Of a stretch of 64,000 nt of DNA, positions 35,914 through 45,253 are shown in pieces (the first letter of the stretch is position 1; each line of letters starts with the position of its first letter). Made by a program: the position numbers and the translations under genes. The stretch comes from Rhizosphaericola mali (lineage in GTDB: Bacteria > Bacteroidota > Bacteroidia > Chitinophagales > Chitinophagaceae). The stretch lies in NCBI RefSeq assembly GCF_004337365.2, contig NZ_CP044016.1:3410001-3474000 (forward strand), read 5' to 3'. The notes below the pieces were generated by a model, which did not search any database, was not told the DNA's origin, and saw nothing but the letters and a program-made list of their open reading frames with translations.

Positions 35914-37791
35914 ATGGAAAAAGGACAGATCAGGGTACAAACCGAGAACATCTTTCCCATTATCAAAAAATTCTTATACAGCGAGCACGATATTTTCTTA
36001 CGCGAATTGGTTTCTAACGCGCAGGATGCTTGCCAAAAATTAAAAACGCTTACTGTTAGCGGCGAAAACAAATCCGAATTAGGGGATTTGAAAGTGACCG
36101 TTTCTATTGATAAAGAAGCTAAGACCTTGACGATTGCCGATAACGGTATCGGTATGACGTCTGAAGAGGTAGACAAATATTTGAACCAAGTTGCGTTTAG
36201 TGGTGCGGAAGAATTCGTACAGAAATATAAAGATGCAAGCATTATCGGTCATTTTGGTTTGGGTTTCTACTCTGCATTTATGGTGGCTGAGAAAGTAGAA
36301 GTTTTTACTAAAAGCTATAAAGACGGAAGCAAAGGTGTTTATTGGTCTTGCGATGGCAGTCCAGAATTTGAATTATACGAAATCGACAAAGACGATAGAG
36401 GTACAAAAATCGTTTTGCATATAGGCGAAGAAAGTGCTGAGTTTTTGGAAGAAAACAAAATTGAAGCTTTATTGGAAAAATATTGCAAATTCTTACCGAT
36501 TGCAATCTTCTTCAATGACAAACAAGTTAACGACACCAATCCACTTTGGACACGTAAACCATCCGAATTAACAGATCAAGATTATATTGATTTTTACCGC
36601 AAATTGTATCCAATGGGCGAGGCTCCTTTATTTTGGATTCATTTGAATGTGGATTATCCTTTCAAATTGACAGGTGTTCTATATTTCCCTAAAATCAAAC
36701 AGTCTTATGAGATTCAAAAAGACAAAATCCAATTATATAGCAATCAAGTATTTGTAACGGACGAAGTAAAAGAAATCGTTCCAGAATTCTTGATGTTGTT
36801 GCATGGTGTGATTGATAGTCCAGATATTCCGTTGAATGTGAGCCGTAGTTATTTGCAAGGCGATTCTAACGTACGCAAAATAAACGCGCACATAACGAAG
36901 AAAGTGGCGGATAAATTGGATGAAATCTTCCGTCAAAACAGAAATGATTTTGAAGACAAATGGGAAAGTTTGGGTATCGTCGTGAAATACGGTATGATCA
37001 CAGAAGACAAATTCTTGGAAAAAGCCAACAAATTCTTGATTTTACAAGATGCTTCTGAAAAAGTAGAACGAACCATCGAACCAAAAGAGGGAGACGAAAA
37101 AGCAGAAACTACAATCGTATCCAAACCGAAGTTCTATACTTTCGAAGAATACAAAACAGCAACTTCTGCTACCCAAACAAATAAAGAAGGCAAACAAATC
37201 ATTTTGTATACATCTGACCCTGTATCTCAAGATACGTATGTGAAAGCAGCGGAAACCAAAGGTTACAAAGTCATTCTTTTAGATACGTTGATCGATACTG
37301 CATTTATCAACAATATGGAAATGAAATGGGAAAATACCTCTTTCGTTCGTGTTGATTCTGATATTGTAGACAATTTAATCGACAAACAAGAAAATAGTGA
37401 TAGCGTATTAAGCAAAGACGAATCTGAAAAATTGAAAGGTTTGTTCGAGGCACCTATCTCTGATCTTCACGTAACTGTTGAGGTGAAAGGCTTGAGTCAA
37501 GAAACAGCGCCCGTTATCGCAACACGTCCAGAATTTATGCGTCGTATGAAAGATATGGCAGGCGTTGGCGGCGGTATGGCTTCTTTCTATGGTAATTTGC
37601 CTGATGAAGTTACGTTGACTATCAATGGAAATCATCCAATTTTCCAAACTGTATTACAACAATCTGATGAAGCAAAACAAAAAGAAGATGTACGCAGTTT
37701 GACTGATTTGGCATTATTATCTCAAGGTTTATTGAAAGGTGCACAATTGACGAACTTCATCAACAGAACTTGGAATAAAGTAGCACAATAA
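35914..37791 (+). CDS. htpG: Molecular chaperone HtpG (Hsp90)
   Basis: This 625-residue cytoplasmic Hsp90 has the whole family layout. The GHKL ATPase domain has FLRELVSNAQDACQKLK (N box), IADNGIGMT and IGHFGLGFYSAFMVAEK. The middle domain has SLGIVVKYGMI and LNVSRSYLQGD, with the arginine that contacts ATP gamma-phosphate. A C-terminal dimerisation domain follows. The length is usual for bacterial HtpG. It is a single gene with a strong terminator and a divergent neighbour. Confidence 0.97.
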   Translation: MEKGQIRVQTENIFPIIKKFLYSEHDIFLRELVSNAQDACQKLKTLTVSGENKSELGDLKVTVSIDKEAKTLTIADNGIGMTSEEVDKYLNQVAFSGAEEFVQKYKDASIIGHFGLGFYSAFMVAEKVEVFTKSYKDGSKGVYWSCDGSPEFELYEIDKDDRGTKIVLHIGEESAEFLEENKIEALLEKYCKFLPIAIFFNDKQVNDTNPLWTRKPSELTDQDYIDFYRKLYPMGEAPLFWIHLNVDYPFKLTGVLYFPKIKQSYEIQKDKIQLYSNQVFVTDEVKEIVPEFLMLLHGVIDSPDIPLNVSRSYLQGDSNVRKINAHITKKVADKLDEIFRQNRNDFEDKWESLGIVVKYGMITEDKFLEKANKFLILQDASEKVERTIEPKEGDEKAETTIVSKPKFYTFEEYKTATSATQTNKEGKQIILYTSDPVSQDTYVKAAETKGYKVILLDTLIDTAFINNMEMKWENTSFVRVDSDIVDNLIDKQENSDSVLSKDESEKLKGLFEAPISDLHVTVEVKGLSQETAPVIATRPEFMRRMKDMAGVGGGMASFYGNLPDEVTLTINGNHPIFQTVLQQSDEAKQKEDVRSLTDLALLSQGLLKGAQLTNFINRTWNKVAQ

Positions 37792-37810
37792 TCTATTTCA
37801 CATAGTTTAA

Positions 37811-37847
37811 ATGAAAGGTCAACATTATTGTTGACCTTTCATTTTTT
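37811..37847 (+). terminator. Rho-independent terminator of htpG
   Basis: A perfect 13-bp stem, ATGAAAGGTCAAC with GTTGACCTTTCAT, encloses a 6-base loop and runs into TTTTTT. It starts 19 bases after the htpG stop. Confidence 0.9.
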
Positions 37848-38012
37848 AACGTATAAAATATTTGAAAAAATTAGTAATAAAATTACGAATAGTTCCTAAA
37901 ATAATAATTTTACAATTCATAGAATATCAATACTTTCGCACTGCTTAAATGCACCTTATACTATTAAAAAAATTATAACCACGACATCCAAAACTGTAGT
38001 GGCATATTTGCT

Positions 38013-39194
38013 ATGAAAGGTATTATTAGATTTATATCTCTGCTATTACGAGAACGTAAACGCTCCAAACGCGTGTCAATCATGACTCATCAGTATCACA
38101 AAAAAAATGCTGAAATAGCCCAATTACCTTCGTATGAAACTTTTGAAAAAAAGATATTAATTATAAAAACAGAAGATATTGGAGACTATCTTTTATTTAG
38201 AAATTTTCTCACTTATTTCCGTAATGCCGAAAAATTTAAAGGATATCAAATTACACTTTTAGGTAATAGTGCATGGAAGTCCGTTTTTGATGTATATGAC
38301 AAAGACTTAGTCGACCATGTAATATGGCTGGACAAATCTAAATACATGCACCATGAAAACTATAGTCAAAAACTATACGCTCAACTACGGGATGAGAAAT
38401 TTGAATATACTATTTGTCCGGAGCGATGGCGCCATATCGCATGGGCGGACTGCATTACATTAGCAGCAAATTCACTTCTAAAATTTGGGGTAAAAAATAC
38501 AGATGAGCATACTGCATTTAATGCAGAATCAGACAAAATTTACCATCATATATTTGAAAATAGTTGGGCAATTACACATGAATTTATCTTCAACAAATCC
38601 TATACAGAATGGGTAATTGAGGAAAATATTTCCATCGAAAAACCCATTATTCCCAATGAAAGAAAACCTATTTTTAAAGAAAAAACAATTCTATTTAACA
38701 TTGCAGCTTCAAAAAAAAGTAAAAGATGGCCGATCAAAAATTGGATAAACTTAATTGAAACTGTAAAACAGCAATATTCAGATTATCATTTAGCAATTAT
38801 TGGCGGTCCGATGGAAATAAAGGAAGCCAATATCATCACTGAAGCTACACACATTACAAGTCTTGTAAATAAATATTCTATTACAGAAACTATTGAACTC
38901 CTCAATGGCATTGCACTTTTAATAACCAATGATTCATTTGCGTTGCACGCGGGCATTGGTAATAAAACGAAGAATATAATCAGCATCGCAAATGGTAACA
39001 ATGCTTTTCGTTTTGCAGACTATTCCTTTTTATCATCCAATCCAAACGAAAGCATTTATCCGAAATATTATTTGAAAAAAAATAAATCACAGTATTTCTC
39101 TGATAGAAAGCGTTGGTTTTATGATGCAACAAGTACAGACATCTCTACCATAAATCCTAATGAAATATTGGACAAAATAAAAGCAATTTTATAG
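38013..39194 (+). CDS. Glycosyltransferase family 9 (heptosyltransferase-like)
   Basis: This 393-residue cytoplasmic enzyme has the two Rossmann halves of GT9. The N-terminal ILIIKTEDIGDYLLFRNFL carries the usual aspartate, and the C-terminal half has ILFNIAASKKSKRWPIKNW followed by LAIIGGPMEIKEANII and LLITNDSFALHAGIG, the nucleotide-sugar site. It would add a sugar during lipopolysaccharide or surface-glycan assembly. No other LPS genes are near. The residues before about 45 are basic and may anchor it at the membrane. It begins with the ATG at 38013. Confidence 0.85.
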   Translation: MKGIIRFISLLLRERKRSKRVSIMTHQYHKKNAEIAQLPSYETFEKKILIIKTEDIGDYLLFRNFLTYFRNAEKFKGYQITLLGNSAWKSVFDVYDKDLVDHVIWLDKSKYMHHENYSQKLYAQLRDEKFEYTICPERWRHIAWADCITLAANSLLKFGVKNTDEHTAFNAESDKIYHHIFENSWAITHEFIFNKSYTEWVIEENISIEKPIIPNERKPIFKEKTILFNIAASKKSKRWPIKNWINLIETVKQQYSDYHLAIIGGPMEIKEANIITEATHITSLVNKYSITETIELLNGIALLITNDSFALHAGIGNKTKNIISIANGNNAFRFADYSFLSSNPNESIYPKYYLKKNKSQYFSDRKRWFYDATSTDISTINPNEILDKIKAIL

Positions 39195-39275
39195 TTTGCT
39201 ATTTGCAATAAAGGTTGAATAAATTAAAAGTATATTGCCTAATTTTGCTTTTCATTTATTAAAAAAGGAAGAGAA

Positions 39276-40082
39276 ATGGCAGTTTTAAAAACATTGACAA
39301 TTGCAGGCTCTGACACAAGTGGCGGTGCCGGATTACAAGCAGATTTAAAAACTTTTGAAGAATATAAGACGTATGGATTGAGTGCCATTACTTGTATTGT
39401 AACTATGGATCCTGACCACAATTGGAAACACAATGTGACGCCTATCGCACCCGAATTGGTAGAAGCGCAATTAAAAACGATTCTTTCAGGAGAGCCCATT
39501 CAAGCGATGAAAACCGGCATGTTAGGTTCTGTTGAAATTATAAAAATTGCAGCAAATGCTATCAAAACACATCAATTGAAAAATGTAGTCATCGATCCAG
39601 TGATGATCTGCAAAGGTGATGATGAAGTATTACAACCTGATAGTGCACAAGCAATACGCGAATTATTGATCCCTTTAGCTACAGTTACGACGCCTAATTT
39701 ATTCGAAGCGGGGCAATTATCCGGATTGGGCACGCCAAAAAATTTAGAAGAAATGAAAACCGCGGCTAAAGCAATTTTCGAATTAGGCGTTCCGCATGTT
39801 GTCATCAAAGGAGGAAAAGCACTTGCAGGCGAAAAGGCAATCGACCTTTATTATGATGGTACAGAATTTCATCTATTGGAAGCCGAAAAAGATGCAAATA
39901 ATCATAACCATGGTGCGGGTTGCACATTTGCGGCAGCGATAACAGGCGGATTGGCAAATGGGCTTTCCGTAAAAGAAGCAATCTACAAAGCCAAAGATTT
40001 CGTTACTGCTGCAATTCAAGGAGGATTTGCATTCAATCAATTTATTGGACCCGTTTGGCATGGAGCGTATAATCAAAAATAA
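39276..40082 (+). CDS. pdxK: Pyridoxine/hydroxymethylpyrimidine kinase, Bacillus PdxK type
   Basis: This 268-residue ribokinase-fold enzyme phosphorylates vitamin B6 vitamers and probably hydroxymethylpyrimidine. LTIAGSDTSGGAGLQADLKT is the substrate and N-terminal signature, VVIDPVMICKGDDEVL follows, and HGAGCTFAAAI carries the catalytic anion hole. The cysteine in GAGC, where ThiD has GTGC or GSGC, and the block TMDPDHNWKHNVTPI recall the Bacillus subtilis PdxK sequence as I remember it. That makes PdxK the better name than ThiD. No thiamine genes are adjacent, and no TPP riboswitch is visible upstream. A purine-rich AAGGAAG lies before the ATG. Confidence 0.85.
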   Translation: MAVLKTLTIAGSDTSGGAGLQADLKTFEEYKTYGLSAITCIVTMDPDHNWKHNVTPIAPELVEAQLKTILSGEPIQAMKTGMLGSVEIIKIAANAIKTHQLKNVVIDPVMICKGDDEVLQPDSAQAIRELLIPLATVTTPNLFEAGQLSGLGTPKNLEEMKTAAKAIFELGVPHVVIKGGKALAGEKAIDLYYDGTEFHLLEAEKDANNHNHGAGCTFAAAITGGLANGLSVKEAIYKAKDFVTAAIQGGFAFNQFIGPVWHGAYNQK

Positions 40083-40105
40083 TAGATCTAATTTTCGATA
40101 TTTCA

Positions 40106-40133
40106 AAAGAGCGTTTATAAAACGCTCTTTTTT
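40106..40133 (+). terminator. Rho-independent terminator of pdxK
   Basis: AAAGAGCGTTT pairs perfectly with AAACGCTCTTT (11 bp) around a 3-base loop and continues into TTT after the stem, giving a six-T run. Confidence 0.9.
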
Positions 40134-40145
40134 ATTTATAATAGG

Positions 40146-40218
40146 TGTGTATAACTTTTTGACGCATTAGAGTTTATCCACATTGGGGTTTCTTAACAGC
40201 CTTGAGCCTTTATCTACA
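40146..40218. other. Cluster of DnaA-box-like sites
   Basis: Two exact matches to the DnaA box TTATNCACA lie 19 bases apart in opposite orientation: TTATACACA on the minus strand (40146-40154) and TTATCCACA on the plus strand (40174-40182). A one-mismatch site, TTATCTACA, follows at 40210-40218. They sit in a 279-bp intergenic space between the pdxK terminator and the TPR gene. By composition such exact boxes should occur only about once per 14 kb, so two in this gap are notable. No dnaA gene is near. Possible roles are DnaA-controlled expression of the TPR operon, DnaA titration, or part of an origin. Confidence 0.45.
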
Positions 40219-40361
40219 TTACTTTTACATCTATTCCGATCCAACAATAAACCAATTGCCGACATCACATTTTCCTATTTATGAGAATAATCCAAAATGT
40301 CTGCACAATTATTGCGTTGATAGGAACTAATTAAAGATTTGGCATATTCAAAAATTGTAAT

Positions 40362-43300
40362 ATGAAGCATCATTATTTCAAAGTGTATGGCATTGCGCTT
40401 GCGTTGTCGAGTATTTCTGGTAGTGTGATGGCACAGGCGACGAGCGGCATTACCGATCCCAATACGGATTTTAAATTAGCTAGAGACTTGTACCAAAAAG
40501 GACAAGTGAGTTTGGCTTATCCTCTATTCAAAACCTTATATTTCAATAAAAGTGAAAATCAACAGAGACAATCTGTGATTCCTCTTGCGGTACAGACAGA
40601 ATCTCAATATTATACCATCGTATGTGGATTGATATTAGATGATCCAACTGCGGAAAAAGATGCGATCTCTTTTGAAGTGGGCAATTTTGACGAAGTAAGA
40701 ACGCAAATGGTGAGTTATTTTTTAGCGGAATATTATTTCCGTAAAAAAGACTATCAAAATGCTGCAACTTATTATGAAAAAGCAGGTTATGATAATTTGA
40801 CAAATGAACAACTATCTTCTGTCAAATTCCATCAAGGCTATGCTTATTTTATGTTGAAAAATTTTGCAAAAGCAAAACCACTTTTCAACGCTATTAGACA
40901 GATACCAACAGATCCAAACTATAACGCTGCTAATTATTATTATGGTTTCATTGCGTTGGATGACAAGAACTATAATGAAGCTTTAAAATCTTTTCAAATA
41001 GTTGAAAAAGATCCGAAATACGCCGCTATTGTTCCTTACTATATCATGGAAATCTATTATTTCCAAGGGGATACGGACAAAGCAATTAGTTATGGACAAA
41101 TTGTTTTAAATAAAGGCGGACAACAATTTTATGCAAAAGATATGCAATTATTGTTAGGTCATGCTTTTTTCGATAGAAAAGACTATAATAAAGCATTGCC
41201 TTATTTAGAGCAATATGTTAGTTCGACTGCAGATGCGAGTAGAGAAGATATTTACCAATTATCCTATTGTTATTATCAAGCAAAAAAATATAATGAAGCT
41301 ATATTAGGATTCAAACAATTGGGAGGAACACAAGATTCTCTTTCTCAAAATAGTATGTATTTATTGGCGGATTCTTATTTGGAAACCAACCAAAAAGCAA
41401 ACGCAAGAAATGCATTTCTTTTTTGTTCACAAAACAGTAGTGATTTACAAGAAAAAGAAATTTCTCAATTCAACTATGCAAAACTTTCGTACGAATTAGG
41501 ATATCAAGATATTGCGCTAAATGAATTGAAAAAATTCATCGCAACTTATCCTAATTCCAACTATAAGAATGAATCAAACGAATTATTAGTAAGCTTGCTC
41601 GCCTCTACGAATAATTTTAAAGATGCCATGTCGCTTTTAGACAAAACAGGAACCAATAGTGATATTGTCAAAAGAGTATATCCAAGAATTTTATACGGTC
41701 GCGCTGTTGAATTAGTAAATGATCAAAGAACATTTGATGCGGAAACGATGTTCAATAACGTATTAAAATCACCCTACAATACACAAGAAATTCAACCAAC
41801 TTATTTCTGGAAAGGAGAGATTGATGTTCGTTCGGGTAAATATGATGAAGCCGTTACAGATTTGAATAAATATTTGGCAAATCCTGTCACATTAGGCGAA
41901 GTTAATATTGAAAATGCGCAATACAATTTGGGATATGCATATTTGAGAAATGAACAATATGCAAAAGCGTTAGCGGAATTTCAAAAAGTAGCACCGAAGA
42001 TTAACGAATCGTCTTCTACGGTTCAAAAAGATGCTTACGTTAGACAAGCGGATTGCTATTTTATGCAAAAGCAATTTTCCAAAGCTTCGCAAATGTATCA
42101 CACTGTCGTAGATAATAATTTCCCAAGTGCAGACTATGCATATTATCAATTAGCCGTCATAGCTGGAGCACAAGGTAGATCAGCAGAGAAAGTCAAATAT
42201 TTGCAATCATTTGACAAAAAATATGGCAAATCTTCTCTTGCAGGAGAAGCTAATATGGAAATGGCTTACGCATTGATGGCACAAGAAAATTTCGAACAAG
42301 CAATTACTCCATTAAACGCAGTCATAGCCAATCCAGCAGCGACATCTTTACGTCCAAAAGCGTATTTGAATGTGGGCGTTTGCCAATATAATTTGAGTAA
42401 TAATGATGCAGCAATAACTACTTTCCAAAAACTAATAAGCACTTATCCAAATGCACAAGAAAGTAGTGATGCGTTAGACTATGTAAAAAGTATTTACATG
42501 GGTAAAGGTCAACCGGATGCATATATAGCATTTATGCATAAGAATGGTAAAGACTTAAGTAATAATGAAGCAGATTCTTTAAATTATAGTACAGCTTTAG
42601 CTGCATTAGGAGAGCAACAATGGGATAAAGCATCATCTGCATTGCAAAACTACATTCGTCAATATCCAAACGGTTATAGAAGCATAGACGCACATTACCA
42701 ACTAGCTACGATTCAAAATCGTAATAAAGATTATAGTAATGCATTATCAAACTTTGACTATGTAGCACAAAAAGCGCCGAATAAATATGCAGAAGCCTCA
42801 GTTTTAGAAGCAGGTAGAATTGCCTATTTCCAAAATAAAGACTATAATAAAGCGGAGAAATATTACACGCAATTAAAGTCTATTGCATCCAATGCAGATA
42901 ATCGATTAGAGAGTATGCGTGGTTTGATTCGTTGCCAATATAAATTGGAACAATGGTCTGATGCATTAACGAATGCAAAGGATTTGTTGAATCAATCCGG
43001 AATTGCGACGGATGACAAACAAATGGCAAATATCGTAATTGCTAAAAATGCACAATTAAATGGCGATGAAAGCGGAGCTATCGATGCATATAAAAAAGTC
43101 TACGCCTCCGGCAAATCTGAATACGCAGCAGAAGCTAGATATCGTGTAGCCGAAATTTACCTAAGCGAAGAAAAACTAAAAGATGCAGAGAAATCCGCAT
43201 TTGAAGTGATCAACAAAGCAGGTTCTTACGACTATTGGATTACGAAATCTTATATTCTCCTAGGAGAAGTGTACTATAGAGAAAAAGATTATTTCAATGC

Positions 43301-43412
43301 AGAAGCGACACTTAAAAGTGTAATTGACAATGCGTCAGATGAGACATTAAAATCTGAAGCGCAAAAGAAATTAAATGCAGTCAATGCAGCTTCCAAAAAC
43401 GCAAAGAAATAA
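40362..43412 (+). CDS. Large secreted tetratricopeptide-repeat protein
   Basis: This 1016-residue protein has a signal peptide (about 1-25, ending VMAQ) and then almost nothing but TPR-like helical repeats, perhaps twenty of them. Examples are KKDYQNAATYYEKAGYDNL, KKYNEAILGFKQLGG, EQYAKALAEFQKVAPK and NKDYNKAEKYYTQLKSIA, spaced by about 35 residues or in spacings of the YbgF/BamD type. It should act as a periplasmic or surface scaffold. It is the first of three closely spaced plus-strand genes; the next encodes an outer-membrane barrel, the obvious candidate partner. Function unknown. Confidence 0.85.
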   Translation: MKHHYFKVYGIALALSSISGSVMAQATSGITDPNTDFKLARDLYQKGQVSLAYPLFKTLYFNKSENQQRQSVIPLAVQTESQYYTIVCGLILDDPTAEKDAISFEVGNFDEVRTQMVSYFLAEYYFRKKDYQNAATYYEKAGYDNLTNEQLSSVKFHQGYAYFMLKNFAKAKPLFNAIRQIPTDPNYNAANYYYGFIALDDKNYNEALKSFQIVEKDPKYAAIVPYYIMEIYYFQGDTDKAISYGQIVLNKGGQQFYAKDMQLLLGHAFFDRKDYNKALPYLEQYVSSTADASREDIYQLSYCYYQAKKYNEAILGFKQLGGTQDSLSQNSMYLLADSYLETNQKANARNAFLFCSQNSSDLQEKEISQFNYAKLSYELGYQDIALNELKKFIATYPNSNYKNESNELLVSLLASTNNFKDAMSLLDKTGTNSDIVKRVYPRILYGRAVELVNDQRTFDAETMFNNVLKSPYNTQEIQPTYFWKGEIDVRSGKYDEAVTDLNKYLANPVTLGEVNIENAQYNLGYAYLRNEQYAKALAEFQKVAPKINESSSTVQKDAYVRQADCYFMQKQFSKASQMYHTVVDNNFPSADYAYYQLAVIAGAQGRSAEKVKYLQSFDKKYGKSSLAGEANMEMAYALMAQENFEQAITPLNAVIANPAATSLRPKAYLNVGVCQYNLSNNDAAITTFQKLISTYPNAQESSDALDYVKSIYMGKGQPDAYIAFMHKNGKDLSNNEADSLNYSTALAALGEQQWDKASSALQNYIRQYPNGYRSIDAHYQLATIQNRNKDYSNALSNFDYVAQKAPNKYAEASVLEAGRIAYFQNKDYNKAEKYYTQLKSIASNADNRLESMRGLIRCQYKLEQWSDALTNAKDLLNQSGIATDDKQMANIVIAKNAQLNGDESGAIDAYKKVYASGKSEYAAEARYRVAEIYLSEEKLKDAEKSAFEVINKAGSYDYWITKSYILLGEVYYREKDYFNAEATLKSVIDNASDETLKSEAQKKLNAVNAASKNAKK

Positions 43413-43444
43413 TTTATTATTTATTCAAATAAACCAGCATTCTC

Positions 43445-45217
43445 ATGAAAATGCATAGTTATTCTAATATATTTTCGATGTCTTACAAAAAGGCTTTTTG
43501 GGTAGTACTTCCATCTTTACTATTGTGTATGAGCCAAGCGGACGCACAACGTAAAGGCAAAACAAAAGCCAAACCTAAAACGGAGAAAAAAGCATCGACT
43601 TCCAAAAAGGCAACAACAAAACCTAAAGAAGATTTGCTTCCTGACAATTCTCAAGATCGTACGGTAAATATCACATCGGCATTTACGCCGACATTGAGAG
43701 AATCCTCCAAAATAAATTTGAATGGCACGCCGACTTTACCTAGTCAAGCAACGCCAGGATTGAACTATAATGTTCCTGCGCAAAATTTATTTTTTCCATA
43801 TGCCCCAGGTGCATTAAGACCATTGTCCTTAAATGAGAAGTATGAAAATCCTTGGAAAAAAGATGGTTTCATTAAATTGGGATATGGAAATTATAATACA
43901 CCATATGGCGAAGCGGGTTTGTCATTTGGAGATGGTATAAATTCATCATTTGCCATTCATGCAAAACATGTTTCTTCTAAAGGTCCTATTATCGATCAGA
44001 AATATGCGCAAACAAACGTCGATTTGAATGGCGTTTTAAACGTCGGTTCAAATAATGAATTGAGTGGTAAATTATATTACGATAATAATCGAAATAGAGC
44101 CTACGGCATACGAGAAGATGACAGAGCATTGTACAATAGCGATTCATCTAAATTGTTTTACAACAACTATGGAATTAAATTGAAATTGCGTAACAAAGCA
44201 GAGAATGATGCAGGCATCGATTATAGTCCATCTTTAGCCATCAATCATTTTTCCAATAATTGGAATTCTAATGAGTCTAGTTTGTATGTAGATGCACCTA
44301 TTTCTAAACAAATTGGTGATAATTTCGCAATTAATTTAGGATTTACTGCAGACATCACACAATTCAATAGAAAAGACAGCGCTAAAATCAACAATAATAT
44401 TTATTATGTAAGACCTGCATTATCCTATAAAACGGACAATGTTTATATCAAAGCGGGCTTTACGCCTTCTTGGAACAATGGCAACTATAAATTCTTACCA
44501 GATATCCAAGCTGAGGCAAAAATTAAAGACGAACGTTTCGTAGTTCAAGCCGGATTTACAGGTTATTACGAAAAAAACACGTATCAAAGCTTGGTTGCAT
44601 TCAATCCTTGGATTAATACGCCAAATGAATTACAAAATAATCGTGCAAGAGAGTTTTATGGCGGTTTGAAAGGATCTATCGGTAGTCATTTAACTTATAA
44701 TGCGAAACTATCTTATATCACTTATTACAATCATGCTTTATTTGCTAATGATTCATTGTTAGGCAATAGATTTAACGTGATGTACGAACCAAAAATGAAT
44801 GATCTACGCATTCATGCAGAATTGGGATATAAGGTTGCCGAAACCTTCTCCGTATTGGCGGGCATGTCCATCAATCAATACAGCAATTTGGATTCAAGTG
44901 CCAAAGCATTTGGCTTATTGCCATTGGAGTTGAACGGTTCGATGCGTTGGAAAGTATATAAAAATATTTGGGTAAAAAGTGATGTAAACTTTTGGAATGG
45001 CACTTGGGGTTTAGATGCCAATCAAGAACCAATCAAGATGAAAGCAGTTGCCGATTGGGATGCTGGTTTGGAAATGGGATTGACCAATCATTGGAGCGTA
45101 TGGTTGCAAGTAAATAATATCTTGAATAATAAATATCAACGCTGGAACCAATACCAATCTTTGGGTACAAATGTAATGGGAGGAATAATTTATAACTTTG
45201 ACCTTTCAAAAAAATAA
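43445..45217 (+). CDS. Outer-membrane beta-barrel protein with lysine-rich N-terminal tail
   Basis: This 590-residue protein has a signal peptide that ends SQADAQ. The ATG at 43478 would give a more standard signal than the ATG at 43445. Next comes a lysine/threonine-rich segment (KGKTKAKPKTEKKASTSKKA) and a conserved linker (DRTVNITSAFTPTLRESSKI). From about residue 140 there is alternating aromatic/glycine beta structure, as in TonB-dependent receptor barrels, ending with GGIIYNFDLSKK. A plug domain is not visible. It lies 32 bp after the TPR gene and 36 bp before the HU-like gene. Substrate and role are unknown. Confidence 0.8.
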   Translation: MKMHSYSNIFSMSYKKAFWVVLPSLLLCMSQADAQRKGKTKAKPKTEKKASTSKKATTKPKEDLLPDNSQDRTVNITSAFTPTLRESSKINLNGTPTLPSQATPGLNYNVPAQNLFFPYAPGALRPLSLNEKYENPWKKDGFIKLGYGNYNTPYGEAGLSFGDGINSSFAIHAKHVSSKGPIIDQKYAQTNVDLNGVLNVGSNNELSGKLYYDNNRNRAYGIREDDRALYNSDSSKLFYNNYGIKLKLRNKAENDAGIDYSPSLAINHFSNNWNSNESSLYVDAPISKQIGDNFAINLGFTADITQFNRKDSAKINNNIYYVRPALSYKTDNVYIKAGFTPSWNNGNYKFLPDIQAEAKIKDERFVVQAGFTGYYEKNTYQSLVAFNPWINTPNELQNNRAREFYGGLKGSIGSHLTYNAKLSYITYYNHALFANDSLLGNRFNVMYEPKMNDLRIHAELGYKVAETFSVLAGMSINQYSNLDSSAKAFGLLPLELNGSMRWKVYKNIWVKSDVNFWNGTWGLDANQEPIKMKAVADWDAGLEMGLTNHWSVWLQVNNILNNKYQRWNQYQSLGTNVMGGIIYNFDLSKK

Positions 45218-45253
45218 TACATTTGCATAAAAGCTAATAGGTCGACAGTTTCT

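Noticed and set aside
39195-39275. Possible TPP riboswitch before the ThiD/PdxK-type gene
   Set aside because: The 81-bp gap is too short for the aptamer and lacks its conserved core sequences.
40083-40361. Full replication origin
   Set aside because: Two exact boxes are not enough: there is no dnaA, no iteron array, no clear unwinding element and no strand-bias evidence within the window. I keep it only as a DnaA-box cluster.
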